In this document: piece by piece, positions 45,490 to 53,398 of the stretch
Numbering within the stretch: position 1 is the first letter of the stretch
Layout of the letters: each line of letters starts with the position of its first letter
NCBI RefSeq assembly: GCF_012317585.1
Contig: NZ_CP042909.1
Location: 682,001 to 746,000 of the forward strand
DNA: 64,000 nt
Reading direction: 5' to 3'
DNA from: Thermosulfurimonas marina
GTDB taxonomy: Bacteria > Desulfobacterota > Thermodesulfobacteria > Thermodesulfobacteriales > Thermodesulfobacteriaceae
The notes under the pieces: model-generated
Told to the model about the DNA's origin: nothing
What the model saw: the letters and a program-made list of their open reading frames with translations, nothing else
The model's database searches: none
Translations under genes and position numbers: made by a program

Positions 45490-45807
45490 ATGGAGGCCCC
45501 GATGGTGATAAAAATGAGGGCGAGGGGGCCCCGGGTGCGGGCCGGCCGAAGGGCCACCCTTTCCAGGAGAAAGCCGCAAAGGCCCGCTCCGAGGACGGCC
45601 AGAAGGGCCGCAAGGAGCCAGGGGAGCTCCAGGTCCTTTAAGGAGGGTTCCGGCGAGAAAGCCGGCCAGGGTCAAAAAGTCCCCCTGAGCAAAGTTTACG
45701 ATGCACAGGCTCTTTTCCACCACGCAGAAACCCAGGGCCACCAGGGCATAAATGGCCCCGGCCGTAAGCCCGGAAAAGACAAACTGCAGAAGAACCCAGG
45801 CCTCCAT
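45490..45807 (-). pseudogene. LivH-type permease, N-terminal fragment
   Basis: MEAWVLLQFVFSGLTAGAIY and SLCIVNFAQGDFLTLAGFLA are the LivH N-terminus. Near 45640 the frame shifts to LERVALRPARTRGPLALIFI and TIGASIFLHA. The remaining two thirds of LivH are gone and LivM sequence follows at once, which indicates a deletion fusing livH to livM. The boundary at 45490 is approximate. Confidence 0.78.
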
Positions 45808-45859
45808 ACGCCTGTCTTTCCTACCCCAAAAACCCTCCCGGACAATTCCCAGGGGAGGC

Positions 45860-46819
45860 CTATTCCGTAAAGAGTTTCAGGCGGGTCTTTTTGAGTTCCT
45901 TTACGGTGCGGAGGGGAAGGTAGTCGGTGAGATGGTGGCGGCGGGCTATCTCCGCAACCCGCTCCTCGGGGGCCTTCCGGGCGTGCAACATGGTGTAAAG
46001 ATTGTAAGGCCAGTCGGGGTAGCTTTCCCTCTCGTAACAATGGGTTATGCCCGGCTCAGAGGCCAGGGCCCGGCCTATCTCCTCCATCCTTTCTTCCGGC
46101 ACCCGCCAGGCCACCATGATGTTTTCCCGGAATCCGGCCCGATGGTGACGCACCAGTCCGGCAAAGCGCCGCATAACCCCTCGCCGGAGCATCTCCCGAA
46201 TCCAGGTGAGGAGTTCCTCCTCCGAGACCCGGGCCTGCCGGGCCACCTCGGAAAAGGGCCGGGGGACAAGGGGCAGAGGCTCCTGGGTGGCCCGCACCAG
46301 CCGGACGGTTCTTTCGTCCGGGATCAGGTTTTCCGAAATCCGGGGAGGCCCTCCATCTCCGGTCACCCCCTCCTCCAGATCAAAGACCACCGCAATGCGA
46401 AAGACCCTCCGGATGGGGAGTATAAGATACCGCCTGGCGGCCGCGGCCCGGGCCAGAGAGGCCAGTTCTTCCTCCAGGTTCCGTCCCGGGGGTACCGCCA
46501 GGGTGAACCAGAGGTTCAGCCGGTGATCCCGCAGGTAGTTATGACTCACCCCCGGGTGGGCATTGATCACCTCTGCGGCCCGAGAGATCCCCTCCTCCGG
46601 TACCTCAAAGGCCGCCAGAGTGGTCCGATAACCCAGGGCCTGGGGATTGAAAATCCCCCCTATCTGGCGCAGGATTCCCTCCTGGGAAAGCCGTTCCAGG
46701 CGGGAAAGGACCTCCGTTTCCGAAAGCCCTAGGCGTTCCCCCAGGAGAGCAAAGGGGCTTTCCTCCAAAGGGAATTCTTTCTGGACCAGGTTAAGGAGCT
46801 TGCGATCTTTCTTATCCAT
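45860..46819 (-). CDS. fused siroheme decarboxylase AhbA-AhbB (NirDL type)
   Basis: The 319-residue protein has two AsnC-type modules. The first contains VSHNYLRDHRLNLWFTLAV (AhbA/NirD-like) and the second THCYERESYPDWPYNLYTML (AhbB/NirL-like), the paired signatures of siroheme decarboxylase. It would convert siroheme to 12,18-didecarboxysiroheme in the alternative heme pathway. I chose the ATG at 46819 (MDKKDRKLLNLVQKEFP), where the winged-helix domain begins; an ATG at 46870 would overlap the start of the divergent DUF362 gene. The ahbC/ahbD radical-SAM genes are not in the window. Confidence 0.85.
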   Translation of the reverse strand: MDKKDRKLLNLVQKEFPLEESPFALLGERLGLSETEVLSRLERLSQEGILRQIGGIFNPQALGYRTTLAAFEVPEEGISRAAEVINAHPGVSHNYLRDHRLNLWFTLAVPPGRNLEEELASLARAAAARRYLILPIRRVFRIAVVFDLEEGVTGDGGPPRISENLIPDERTVRLVRATQEPLPLVPRPFSEVARQARVSEEELLTWIREMLRRGVMRRFAGLVRHHRAGFRENIMVAWRVPEERMEEIGRALASEPGITHCYERESYPDWPYNLYTMLHARKAPEERVAEIARRHHLTDYLPLRTVKELKKTRLKLFTE

Positions 46820-46868
46820 AGCTTTAATAGTAACTGGAAAGCCCGGATCGGGGAAAGGGGGTTTTCTC

Positions 46869-47990
46869 ATGGCGAGCCGCGTCTTCTGGGTGGATCTTCA
46901 TCTAAAAAAGAAGGCCTCCCTTCTGGAAAAGGTTACGGCCCTCCTTTCCGCTCTGGAAATGAAAGGGCGCTTTCGCCCCGGGGCCCTGGTAGGGGTAAAG
47001 CTCCATTTTGGCGAGGCCGGGAACCTGGCTCATCTCCGGCCCCAGTGGGTCCGCCGGGTGGTGGATCATCTGAAAGGCCTGGGGGTCAAACCCTTTCTTA
47101 CCGACACCAACACCCTTTACCGGGGAAGCCGCTCCGATGCGGTAAGTCATCTGGAGACCGCCATCGCCAACGGATTCGATTATGCGGTGGTGGGGGCCCC
47201 CCTTATCGTTGCCGACGGCCTGCGAGGCAATTCCTATGAGCGGGTGGAGATGGATTTCCCGGTGCTCAAGGAGTTTTTCCTAGCCAAGGAGATCGTCCGG
47301 GCCGACGGCCTGGTGGTGCTCACCCACTTCAAGGGCCACGAGCTTTCGGCCTTCGGCGGAGCCCTGAAAAACGTAGGCATGGGGTGTGCCGCCCGCAAGG
47401 GAAAACTCGAGCAACACTCCACCGTGGCCCCGAAGATCGACAAGAAACTCTGTGTAGCCTGTGGGACCTGTGCGGAGTTCTGCCCGGTAGGAGCTCCGGA
47501 GCCGGCGAAAGGGGTGAAAAAACCCCGCTACCGCATTAACGAGAAACGCTGTATCGGTTGCGGAGAATGTATCGCCGTGTGCCCCCAGGAGGCCATCAAG
47601 GTCCAGTGGAACGAAAAAGCCGAACTTTTTATGCGCAAGATGGCCGAATACGCCGCGGCGGTCATCCTTCCCAAGAGAGGAAGAGTCTTTTTTCTCAACT
47701 TCGTCCTTCAGGTCTCTCCGGCCTGTGACTGCTATCCCTTTAACGACTATCCCCTGGTGCCCGACCTGGGTATCCTGGCCTCGGAGGATCCGGTGGCCCT
47801 GGATCAGGCCTCGGTGGATCTGGTCAATCAGGCCGCAGGACTTCCGGGCTCCAAGGTAGAAGCCTGTGGACCGGGAGAGGATAAGTTTCGGCGGCTTTAT
47901 CCGGAATTGCCCTGGGAAATCACCCTGGATCACGCCGAAAAACTGGGCCTGGGAAGCCGGAAATACGAACTGATAAAGCTGGAGGAGTGA
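46869..47990 (+). CDS. DUF362-domain protein with a two-cluster 4Fe-4S ferredoxin insert
   Basis: The 373-residue protein starts at an ATG preceded by GGGGAAAGGGG. It has a DUF362 domain (LVGVKLHFGEAGNLAHLRP, TDTNTLYRGSRSDAVSHLE, ADGLVVLTHFKGHELSAFGG) and a ferredoxin module with two four-cysteine motifs, CVACGTCAEFCP and CIGCGECIAVCP, each able to hold a 4Fe-4S cluster. It is cytoplasmic. The reaction of the family is unknown. It is the first gene of a run that continues with Smr, THEP1-Tmk and a cyclophilin-like gene. Confidence 0.88.
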   Translation: MASRVFWVDLHLKKKASLLEKVTALLSALEMKGRFRPGALVGVKLHFGEAGNLAHLRPQWVRRVVDHLKGLGVKPFLTDTNTLYRGSRSDAVSHLETAIANGFDYAVVGAPLIVADGLRGNSYERVEMDFPVLKEFFLAKEIVRADGLVVLTHFKGHELSAFGGALKNVGMGCAARKGKLEQHSTVAPKIDKKLCVACGTCAEFCPVGAPEPAKGVKKPRYRINEKRCIGCGECIAVCPQEAIKVQWNEKAELFMRKMAEYAAAVILPKRGRVFFLNFVLQVSPACDCYPFNDYPLVPDLGILASEDPVALDQASVDLVNQAAGLPGSKVEACGPGEDKFRRLYPELPWEITLDHAEKLGLGSRKYELIKLEE

Positions 47991-47995
47991 AAACA

Positions 47996-48580
47996 ATGGG
48001 GTTTAGACCCTTTGAGGTCCTCAAGGAAAAGATCCGCAAGGAGGAACTCCCTCCGGGGCCAGAAAGACCCATCTGCGAGGAGGACCCGGAGGAATTCTTT
48101 CGCCAGGTCAAGCCTCTCCGGCCCAAAAAGGAGATCTTCTGGGCCCCGGGGTTCCGGAAGCCTCCGCGTTTTGAAGAGAAGACCTGGCCCCCGGAGCCCC
48201 TGCGGGTGCGGGTCTGGCAGACCTCGGAATACATGGAAGGGCGGGCCCCGGGGGTCACCAAGGAACTCCTGCGCAAGCTCCGGGAGGGACGGATTGCCTG
48301 GAGCCGGGTCCTGGATCTTCACGGCCTTACCGTGGCCGAAGCCGAAGAGGCCTTCCATCAGTTCCTCAGGGAATGCCTCTTTCGGGGAGACCGCTGTGTG
48401 CTCATCATCCACGGTCGGGGTCTTTCCTCTCCGCGAGGGCCGGTCCTTAAAGAAAAGGTGCGCTTCTGGTTGGAAAAGGGGCCCTTAAGGAGGCACGTCC
48501 TGGCCTACGCCACGGCCCGGCCCTGTGACGGTGGGCCCGGAGCCACCTATGTTTTACTTACCCTGAGAAAATGGCGATGA
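47996..48580 (+). CDS. Smr-domain protein
   Basis: The 194-residue protein ends in an Smr domain: RVLDLHGLTVAEAEEAFHQF gives the LDLHG motif and CVLIIHGRGLSSPRGPVLK the HGxG motif. Stand-alone Smr proteins are nucleases or ribosome-rescue factors (SmrB-like) in other bacteria. The N-terminal half is charged and unstructured-looking. The ATG at 47996 has GGAGG 10 bp upstream; a GTG at 47987 overlaps that site. It is 5 bp from the DUF362 gene and overlaps the next gene. Confidence 0.86.
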   Translation: MGFRPFEVLKEKIRKEELPPGPERPICEEDPEEFFRQVKPLRPKKEIFWAPGFRKPPRFEEKTWPPEPLRVRVWQTSEYMEGRAPGVTKELLRKLREGRIAWSRVLDLHGLTVAEAEEAFHQFLRECLFRGDRCVLIIHGRGLSSPRGPVLKEKVRFWLEKGPLRRHVLAYATARPCDGGPGATYVLLTLRKWR

Positions 48581-49692
48581 GACTCCCGGCCCACGGACGA
48601 CGCAAGGTGCTCATCCACGGGCTTCCCGGCACCGGGAAGACCACCCTGATTTCCCGGGTAGTGGAAGACCTTTCCGGGCCCAAACGGGGCTTTATAACCC
48701 GGGAGGTACGCGAGGGCGGGCGGCGGATCGGTTTCAAGATCCACACCCTGGATGGGCGGGAGGCCTGGTTAGCCAGGAAGGGGCGGGGCTGGCCCCAGGT
48801 AGGAAAATATCGGGTCTTCTTGGAGACCTTCGAGAAACTGGCCCTTTCGGCCCTGGCCCCGGCCGAGCCCGGGACCCTCTACGTGGTGGACGAAATCGGC
48901 AAAATGGAGATCTTCTCCGAGGCCTTTCGCCACCGTATCCGGGAGCTCCTTTCCGGCCCGGAACCTCTGCTAGCTTCGGTAGGCTACGGCAAGGTGCCCT
49001 TTCTGGAAGAAATCTTCGAGCTCGAAGGCCCCATCTTCTGTGAGATCACCCCGGAAAACCGGGACTTCCTGGTAAACCGTATCCGGGTGGAGTTTGACCG
49101 TCCGGGAAGACTCCTGGTCTTTGAAGGGCTTGATGGCTCGGGGAAAAGCACCCTGGCCCAGGAGGTGGCCCGGAGGCTCAAGGCCCAGGGCCTTCCGGTA
49201 GTCCTCACCCAGGAGCCCTCCGGCGGAGAATGGGGGCAGAAGATCCGAGAACATCTGACCAAAGGCACTCCTCTTTCTCCCCAGGCCTATGCGGAGCTCT
49301 TTTTTCGGGATCGCTGGGAACACGCAGAAAAGCTCCTTATCCCGGCCCTCCTCCAGGGCAAAATCATTCTCTGCGACCGTTACTACCCCTCTACTCTGGC
49401 CTATCAGGGAAGTCAGGGGCTTTCCCTGCAGGGACTCTGGCGGCGGAACGAGACCGTAGCCCCGGTCCCGGATCTGGTAGTCTTTGTGGATCTTCCCCTG
49501 GAAGAGGCCCTGCAACGAATTAAAAGGCGGGGACAAGGGCGGGAAGCTTTTGAGACCCCGGAAAGGCTTGCGGCCATTTCCCGCCTCTACGAAGACCTTC
49601 TTCCCCGCTTCCGGCATTTGAGGGTTTTCGGCAGAGAACCCCTGGAGAAACTGGTAGAGGAGGTCCTCCATGCCCTATCCCATCTGGATTGA
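48571..49692 (+). CDS. THEP1-type NTPase fused to thymidylate kinase
   Basis: One 373-residue frame joins two P-loop enzymes. Residues about 10-165 are a THEP1/NTPase_1 domain: Walker A LIHGLPGTGKTTLISRV, KRGFITREVREGGRRIGF and Walker B LYVVDEIGKMEIFS. Residues about 180-373 are thymidylate kinase: LLVFEGLDGSGKSTLAQEV, the CDRYYPSTLAYQG motif, FVDLPLEEALQRIKRRG with the LID arginines, and FETPERLAA. The usual dTMP-loop TREPG is here LTQEPSGG. The linker is only a few residues long and has no start codon. An ATG at 48577 (ATGA overlap with smr) is an equally good start. No other tmk is in the window. Confidence 0.9.
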   Translation: MAMRLPAHGRRKVLIHGLPGTGKTTLISRVVEDLSGPKRGFITREVREGGRRIGFKIHTLDGREAWLARKGRGWPQVGKYRVFLETFEKLALSALAPAEPGTLYVVDEIGKMEIFSEAFRHRIRELLSGPEPLLASVGYGKVPFLEEIFELEGPIFCEITPENRDFLVNRIRVEFDRPGRLLVFEGLDGSGKSTLAQEVARRLKAQGLPVVLTQEPSGGEWGQKIREHLTKGTPLSPQAYAELFFRDRWEHAEKLLIPALLQGKIILCDRYYPSTLAYQGSQGLSLQGLWRRNETVAPVPDLVVFVDLPLEEALQRIKRRGQGREAFETPERLAAISRLYEDLLPRFRHLRVFGREPLEKLVEEVLHALSHLD

Positions 49693-50044
49693 GATCGGAG
49701 GCCTCAAGCTTAAAGCAGAACTTGCCGAGACCGAATGTGCCCGCCGGATCTATGAGGCCCTGCCCCTGGAGGCCGAGGTCCAGGAGTGGGGAGACGAGTT
49801 TTACTTCCGGGTACCCGTAGAATGTGAACCCGACGAGACTTACACCCTGAAGGTGAGGGCCGGAGATCTTGGCTACTGGCCTCCGGGCCGCGCCCTGGCC
49901 CTCTTTTTCGGGCCCACCCCGGCCTCCACCGGCCCGGACCCTGTACCCGCAAGCGAGGTCAACCTGGTAGGACGCCTCCTGGACGACCCTTCCCGCCTTA
50001 GAGAGGTCAAGGGCACAAGCCGCATCCGCCTGGAAAAAAGATAG
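49670..50044 (+). CDS. cyclophilin-like fold protein (TM1367 family)
   Basis: The 124-residue protein matches the small cyclophilin-like family (PF04126) by its start IWIEIGGLKLKAELAETECA, WGDEFYFRVPVECEPDE, the WPPGRALALFFGPTP stretch and the length. Members have a cyclophilin-like barrel but no proven PPIase activity. It overlaps the THEP1-Tmk gene by 23 bp and ends the operon that begins with DUF362. Confidence 0.8.
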   Translation: MPYPIWIEIGGLKLKAELAETECARRIYEALPLEAEVQEWGDEFYFRVPVECEPDETYTLKVRAGDLGYWPPGRALALFFGPTPASTGPDPVPASEVNLVGRLLDDPSRLREVKGTSRIRLEKR

Positions 50045-50068
50045 CCCCCCCTTGACCCGCCCCACCTC

Positions 50069-50103
50069 TTTGAATTAGCATTCAAAATATGAACAGGCGT
50101 TCA
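50069..50103 (+). promoter_or_regulatory. tandem palindromic operator over the tetR start
   Basis: Two inverted repeats with 4-nt centres stand 19 bp apart: TTTGAAT-TAGC-ATTCAAA (50069-50086) and TGAAC-AGGC-GTTCA (50090-50103). Both fit the TGAAN-N4-NTTCA form common to TetR operators. The first covers the likely -10 region (TTGACC at 50052 is a possible -35) and the second includes the last two bases of the ATG. Autorepression is the simplest reading. Confidence 0.7.
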
Positions 50104-50694
50104 AAGAAGGCCCTCCGGGCCGAGCTACGCCGGGAGATCCTAGCCGCGGCCCTTTCCGTCTTTTCCGAGAAGGGCTTTCACGGGGCGCGCATGGTGGACA
50201 TCGCCCGGAGGGCCGGGGTGGCCGTAGGGACCCTTTACCAGTTCTTCTCCGGAAAGGCGGACCTCTACCAGACCCTGCTCGAAGAGGTGGCCCGGCGGAT
50301 CCACGGGCGGGTTCTTGCGGTCCTCAGGAAGGAGGCCCCGGTCCTTCCCCTCCTCCGGGAATTCCTGACGGTGAAACTTGCGGCCCTTGAGGAAAACCAG
50401 GACATCCTGGGCCTCCACCTACGGGAGGTCTGGGAGGCTCGTTTCCAGGGGGTAAGGGCTCGGGTACTTCCGGAACTTTATGAAGAGTATCTTTCGGCCC
50501 TAGGGGAGGTTCTTTCTCGTCTTCCCCATCCCCTTTCCTCAAGACCCCGGCTCTACGCCGCCCTGGTGGACGGGGTGATCGCCACCGCGGTGGTGGAGGC
50601 CCTGGAGGGGCGGAGTCCTTTCCCCACCGCCAAAGACCTCTGGCCTCTCCTTACCCGGGCTCTAATCCCCGAGGAGGAAGCCCATGCCCCCTAA
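50089..50694 (+). CDS. TetR/AcrR-family transcriptional regulator of the efflux operon
   Basis: The 201-residue protein has the TetR N-terminal helix-turn-helix (EILAAALSVFSEKGFHGARM, then VDIARRAGVAVGTLYQFFSG) and a variable ligand-binding C-terminal domain. The ATG lies inside one of two palindromes, has no visible ribosome-binding site, and lies less than 10 bp after the likely -10 box, so translation may be leaderless. It overlaps the following membrane-fusion gene by 11 bp and probably represses the whole operon. Confidence 0.9.
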   Translation: MNRRSKKALRAELRREILAAALSVFSEKGFHGARMVDIARRAGVAVGTLYQFFSGKADLYQTLLEEVARRIHGRVLAVLRKEAPVLPLLREFLTVKLAALEENQDILGLHLREVWEARFQGVRARVLPELYEEYLSALGEVLSRLPHPLSSRPRLYAALVDGVIATAVVEALEGRSPFPTAKDLWPLLTRALIPEEEAHAP

Positions 50695-51820
50695 GCATCG
50701 CCGTCTGGCGGTGGCGGTATTGGCCTTCTTTTTTCTCCTCCTGCTGGCCCTTCTGGCCCGGTTTCTCTGGCATCGGCACCTTTACGCCGTCACCAACGCC
50801 GTTTTCGTGGAGACCGATTCCTTGGCCCTGGTCTCCTTTGACCAGGTGGGGGGCCGGATCAGGAAACTTTTAAAGGAGGAAGGAGAGCCGGTCTCCGCCG
50901 GAGAGCTTCTCGCCGCTCTGGACGAGACCACCTATGCCCTGAAGGCCAAGACCCTAGAGGAAAATCTTGGGGCACTGAAGAGAAAGGCCGAGGCCCTCAG
51001 GATCGAAATTCGGCGTCTAACCCGGGAGATTGCCTTACGGGAGGCCCAGGCCGGCCACGAGATAGAACGCCTCTCTGCCGAAAGAGAGGCGGTGGAAGGG
51101 GAGAGGGCGGCCCTTTCGGCTCAACTCTCCCAGGCCGAACGCGACCGCCAACGCTTCGAAAGACTATGGCGGGAGGGTCTGGTGGCCCGCCATCGTTTCG
51201 AAGAGGTGGCCACCCAGGCCGCCACCCTCCGAGAAAGATACCGGGCCCTCACCGCCCGCCGGGCCGCCCTTGCCGCCGCCATACGGGCGGCAGAAAAAGA
51301 AAAGGCCCGGGCCCGGAACCAGCGCAAACTCATTCAAGAGAAGAAAAAGGAACTTGCGGCCCTTGAAGCCCGGATCCGGGCCCAGGAGAAGGCCTTGGCC
51401 GAGGCCCGGGTCCTCCTTTCTTACTGCAAACTTAAAAGCCCCACCTCCGGCTACATCGCCAAACGCTTTCACACCGTAGGTGATGTGGTGGGCCCGGGAG
51501 AGCCGGTTTATGCCGTGGTGGACTTCTCCAAGCTTTATATCCTGGTCCTCCTCGAAGAGAACAAACTCCGGGGGGTAAAGCCGGGCTGTGAGGCCCGCAT
51601 CCGGATCGATGCTTACCCGGGAAAGGAATTCCGCGGAGTGGTCACCGCGGTGCTCCCGGCCACCGCAGCCAAGTTCGCCCTGGTTCCCCGGGACATCTCC
51701 GCCGGAGAATTCACCAAAGTGGCCCAGAGGGTCCCGGTAAAGATCCGCCTCACTCAAGGGCCGGTAGAGCTTCTGCGCGTGGGTCTCGGGGGTGAGGTGG
51801 AGATCCGGAGGGATCTCTGA
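50684..51820 (+). CDS. HlyD/EmrA-family membrane fusion protein of efflux pump
   Basis: The 378-residue protein has one N-terminal membrane anchor (LAVAVLAFFFLLLLALLARF), a biotinyl-lipoyl-like half (GGRIRKLLKEEGEPVSAGEL), a long coiled-coil hairpin rich in Ala, Arg and Glu (residues about 95-235), and the returning barrel (LKSPTSGYIAKRFHTVGDVV). It bridges the inner-membrane transporter and the outer-membrane channel. The stop overlaps the MFS start by 1 bp. Confidence 0.91.
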   Translation: MPPKHRRLAVAVLAFFFLLLLALLARFLWHRHLYAVTNAVFVETDSLALVSFDQVGGRIRKLLKEEGEPVSAGELLAALDETTYALKAKTLEENLGALKRKAEALRIEIRRLTREIALREAQAGHEIERLSAEREAVEGERAALSAQLSQAERDRQRFERLWREGLVARHRFEEVATQAATLRERYRALTARRAALAAAIRAAEKEKARARNQRKLIQEKKKELAALEARIRAQEKALAEARVLLSYCKLKSPTSGYIAKRFHTVGDVVGPGEPVYAVVDFSKLYILVLLEENKLRGVKPGCEARIRIDAYPGKEFRGVVTAVLPATAAKFALVPRDISAGEFTKVAQRVPVKIRLTQGPVELLRVGLGGEVEIRRDL

Positions 51821-53394
51821 TGGCCGAAGTCCCGACTTCTTCCGGTTTTTACTATCCGGTTCCCACCCTGGATCGGGTGCTCATCACCTTTATCGTTATG
51901 GCCGGCTTTTTCATGGCCATTCTGGACACCACCATCGTGGACGTGGTGGTGCCCAAAATGATGGGGCCCCTTTCCACGGACCTTTACGGCATCCAGTGGG
52001 TGATCACCTCTTATATGACCGCGGCCGCCGTGGGGCTTATCTTCGTGGTCTCCCTGGCCCCGGCCGTAGGCTATGCCCGCACCTTCCTTTTCGGCCTGGC
52101 CCTCTTTACCTTCTCCTCGGCCATGTGCGGGATGAGCCACTCCCTGGCCTCCATGGTCTTCTGGCGGATAGCCCAGGGTCTGGGAGAATCCTTTATCACC
52201 GCCTCGGCCCAGACCATACTCCTGGCCGTCTATCCCCGGGAGCGTCACGGGCTGGCTATGGGGATCTTCGGGCTGGGGGTAAGCTTTGCCCCGGCCCTGG
52301 GGCCCACTCTGGGAGGGTTCCTCACCGAACACCTTTCCTGGCGCTGGGTCTTTTATGTGAATCTTCCCGTAGGGATTCTGAATCTGCTGGCCGGGCTCTT
52401 TTTCCTGCCCCGGGGTCTGGGAAAGAGCGGCCGTTTTACCTTCAACCCCCTGAGCTACCTCTTTCTTTCCACTTTCACCGTCTCCCTTCTGGTGCTTCTG
52501 GCCAAGGGGCAGCAGCTCGGCTGGTTTCAGTCGCAACTTATCGGGCTCCTGGGCTTCGTAGCCCTACTTTCCCTTCTGGCCTATCTCATAAGTGAGCTCC
52601 TTTCCCGGCGTCCCCTCCTTGATCTTTCCATCTACCTCATTCCCAGTTTCGGGTTTACCATGGCCTACCATTTCTTCGTCCTGGGCTTTTCCATGTACCA
52701 GATCTTCTATCTCCTTCCCCTTTATTATGAAAACCTCAAGGGACTCACCACCTTTCAGGCCGGACTCCACATGCTGGCCTTTGCGGCCTTCATCGGGCTT
52801 TTTTCCGTGATCTCCGGGGCCCTGAGCGATCGCTTTCGCCCGGAGTATCTCCTCCTGGTGAGCTTTCTCATCTATTCCTTCTGTTCCCTCTTTCTTCTCC
52901 CGCGGCTTAACTACTACACTCCGGCCCTTACCGCGGCCCTCTATACCGTACCCCTGGGAATAGCCATGGGGACCTTCTTCCCTCCCCTTACCCGGATCAC
53001 CCTTTCGGGCCTCGGGCCGCGCACCGGCCTGGGAGTGGTCCTCCTTCACTACCAGCGCTTTATCGGAGGTTCCTTCGGCACCGCCCTGGCCACCAATACC
53101 CTCACCTACCGCACGGATTTTCACTTCCAGGAGCTCACCGCCCTCCAGAATCCGGCCCTGGTGGAGAGGGCCCTTCGCCAGGGAAAGGCCTTCCTGGAGC
53201 CCTATTTTCCTTCGGCTCTGGCCCTTCACAAGGCCAAGGCCCTCTTTTTCGGGGTGGAAAGGCTCTACGCCACAAGCTGGGCCTTTCAGGACACCTTCCG
53301 GCGCACCTACTACTGGGCCCTTATCGGAGCGCTCTTCCTGATGATCCTCTTTTTCCGGACCCTGCGCCAGGAGATGGGGAAAGTGGGGGGGTGA
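51820..53394 (+). CDS. EmrB/QacA-type MFS drug transporter (DHA2, 14 helices)
   Basis: The 524-residue inner-membrane protein has about 14 hydrophobic segments and the DHA2 motif LDTTIVDVVVPKM in the first helix, followed by GIQWVITSYMTAAA and the motif C-like GVSFAPALGPTLGGFL. With the EmrA-like and TolC-like partners next to it, it would export hydrophobic compounds across both membranes using the proton gradient. Substrates cannot be inferred. The arrangement is the emrAB-tolC type. Confidence 0.93.
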   Translation: MAEVPTSSGFYYPVPTLDRVLITFIVMAGFFMAILDTTIVDVVVPKMMGPLSTDLYGIQWVITSYMTAAAVGLIFVVSLAPAVGYARTFLFGLALFTFSSAMCGMSHSLASMVFWRIAQGLGESFITASAQTILLAVYPRERHGLAMGIFGLGVSFAPALGPTLGGFLTEHLSWRWVFYVNLPVGILNLLAGLFFLPRGLGKSGRFTFNPLSYLFLSTFTVSLLVLLAKGQQLGWFQSQLIGLLGFVALLSLLAYLISELLSRRPLLDLSIYLIPSFGFTMAYHFFVLGFSMYQIFYLLPLYYENLKGLTTFQAGLHMLAFAAFIGLFSVISGALSDRFRPEYLLLVSFLIYSFCSLFLLPRLNYYTPALTAALYTVPLGIAMGTFFPPLTRITLSGLGPRTGLGVVLLHYQRFIGGSFGTALATNTLTYRTDFHFQELTALQNPALVERALRQGKAFLEPYFPSALALHKAKALFFGVERLYATSWAFQDTFRRTYYWALIGALFLMILFFRTLRQEMGKVGG

Positions 53395-53398
53395 AAAC

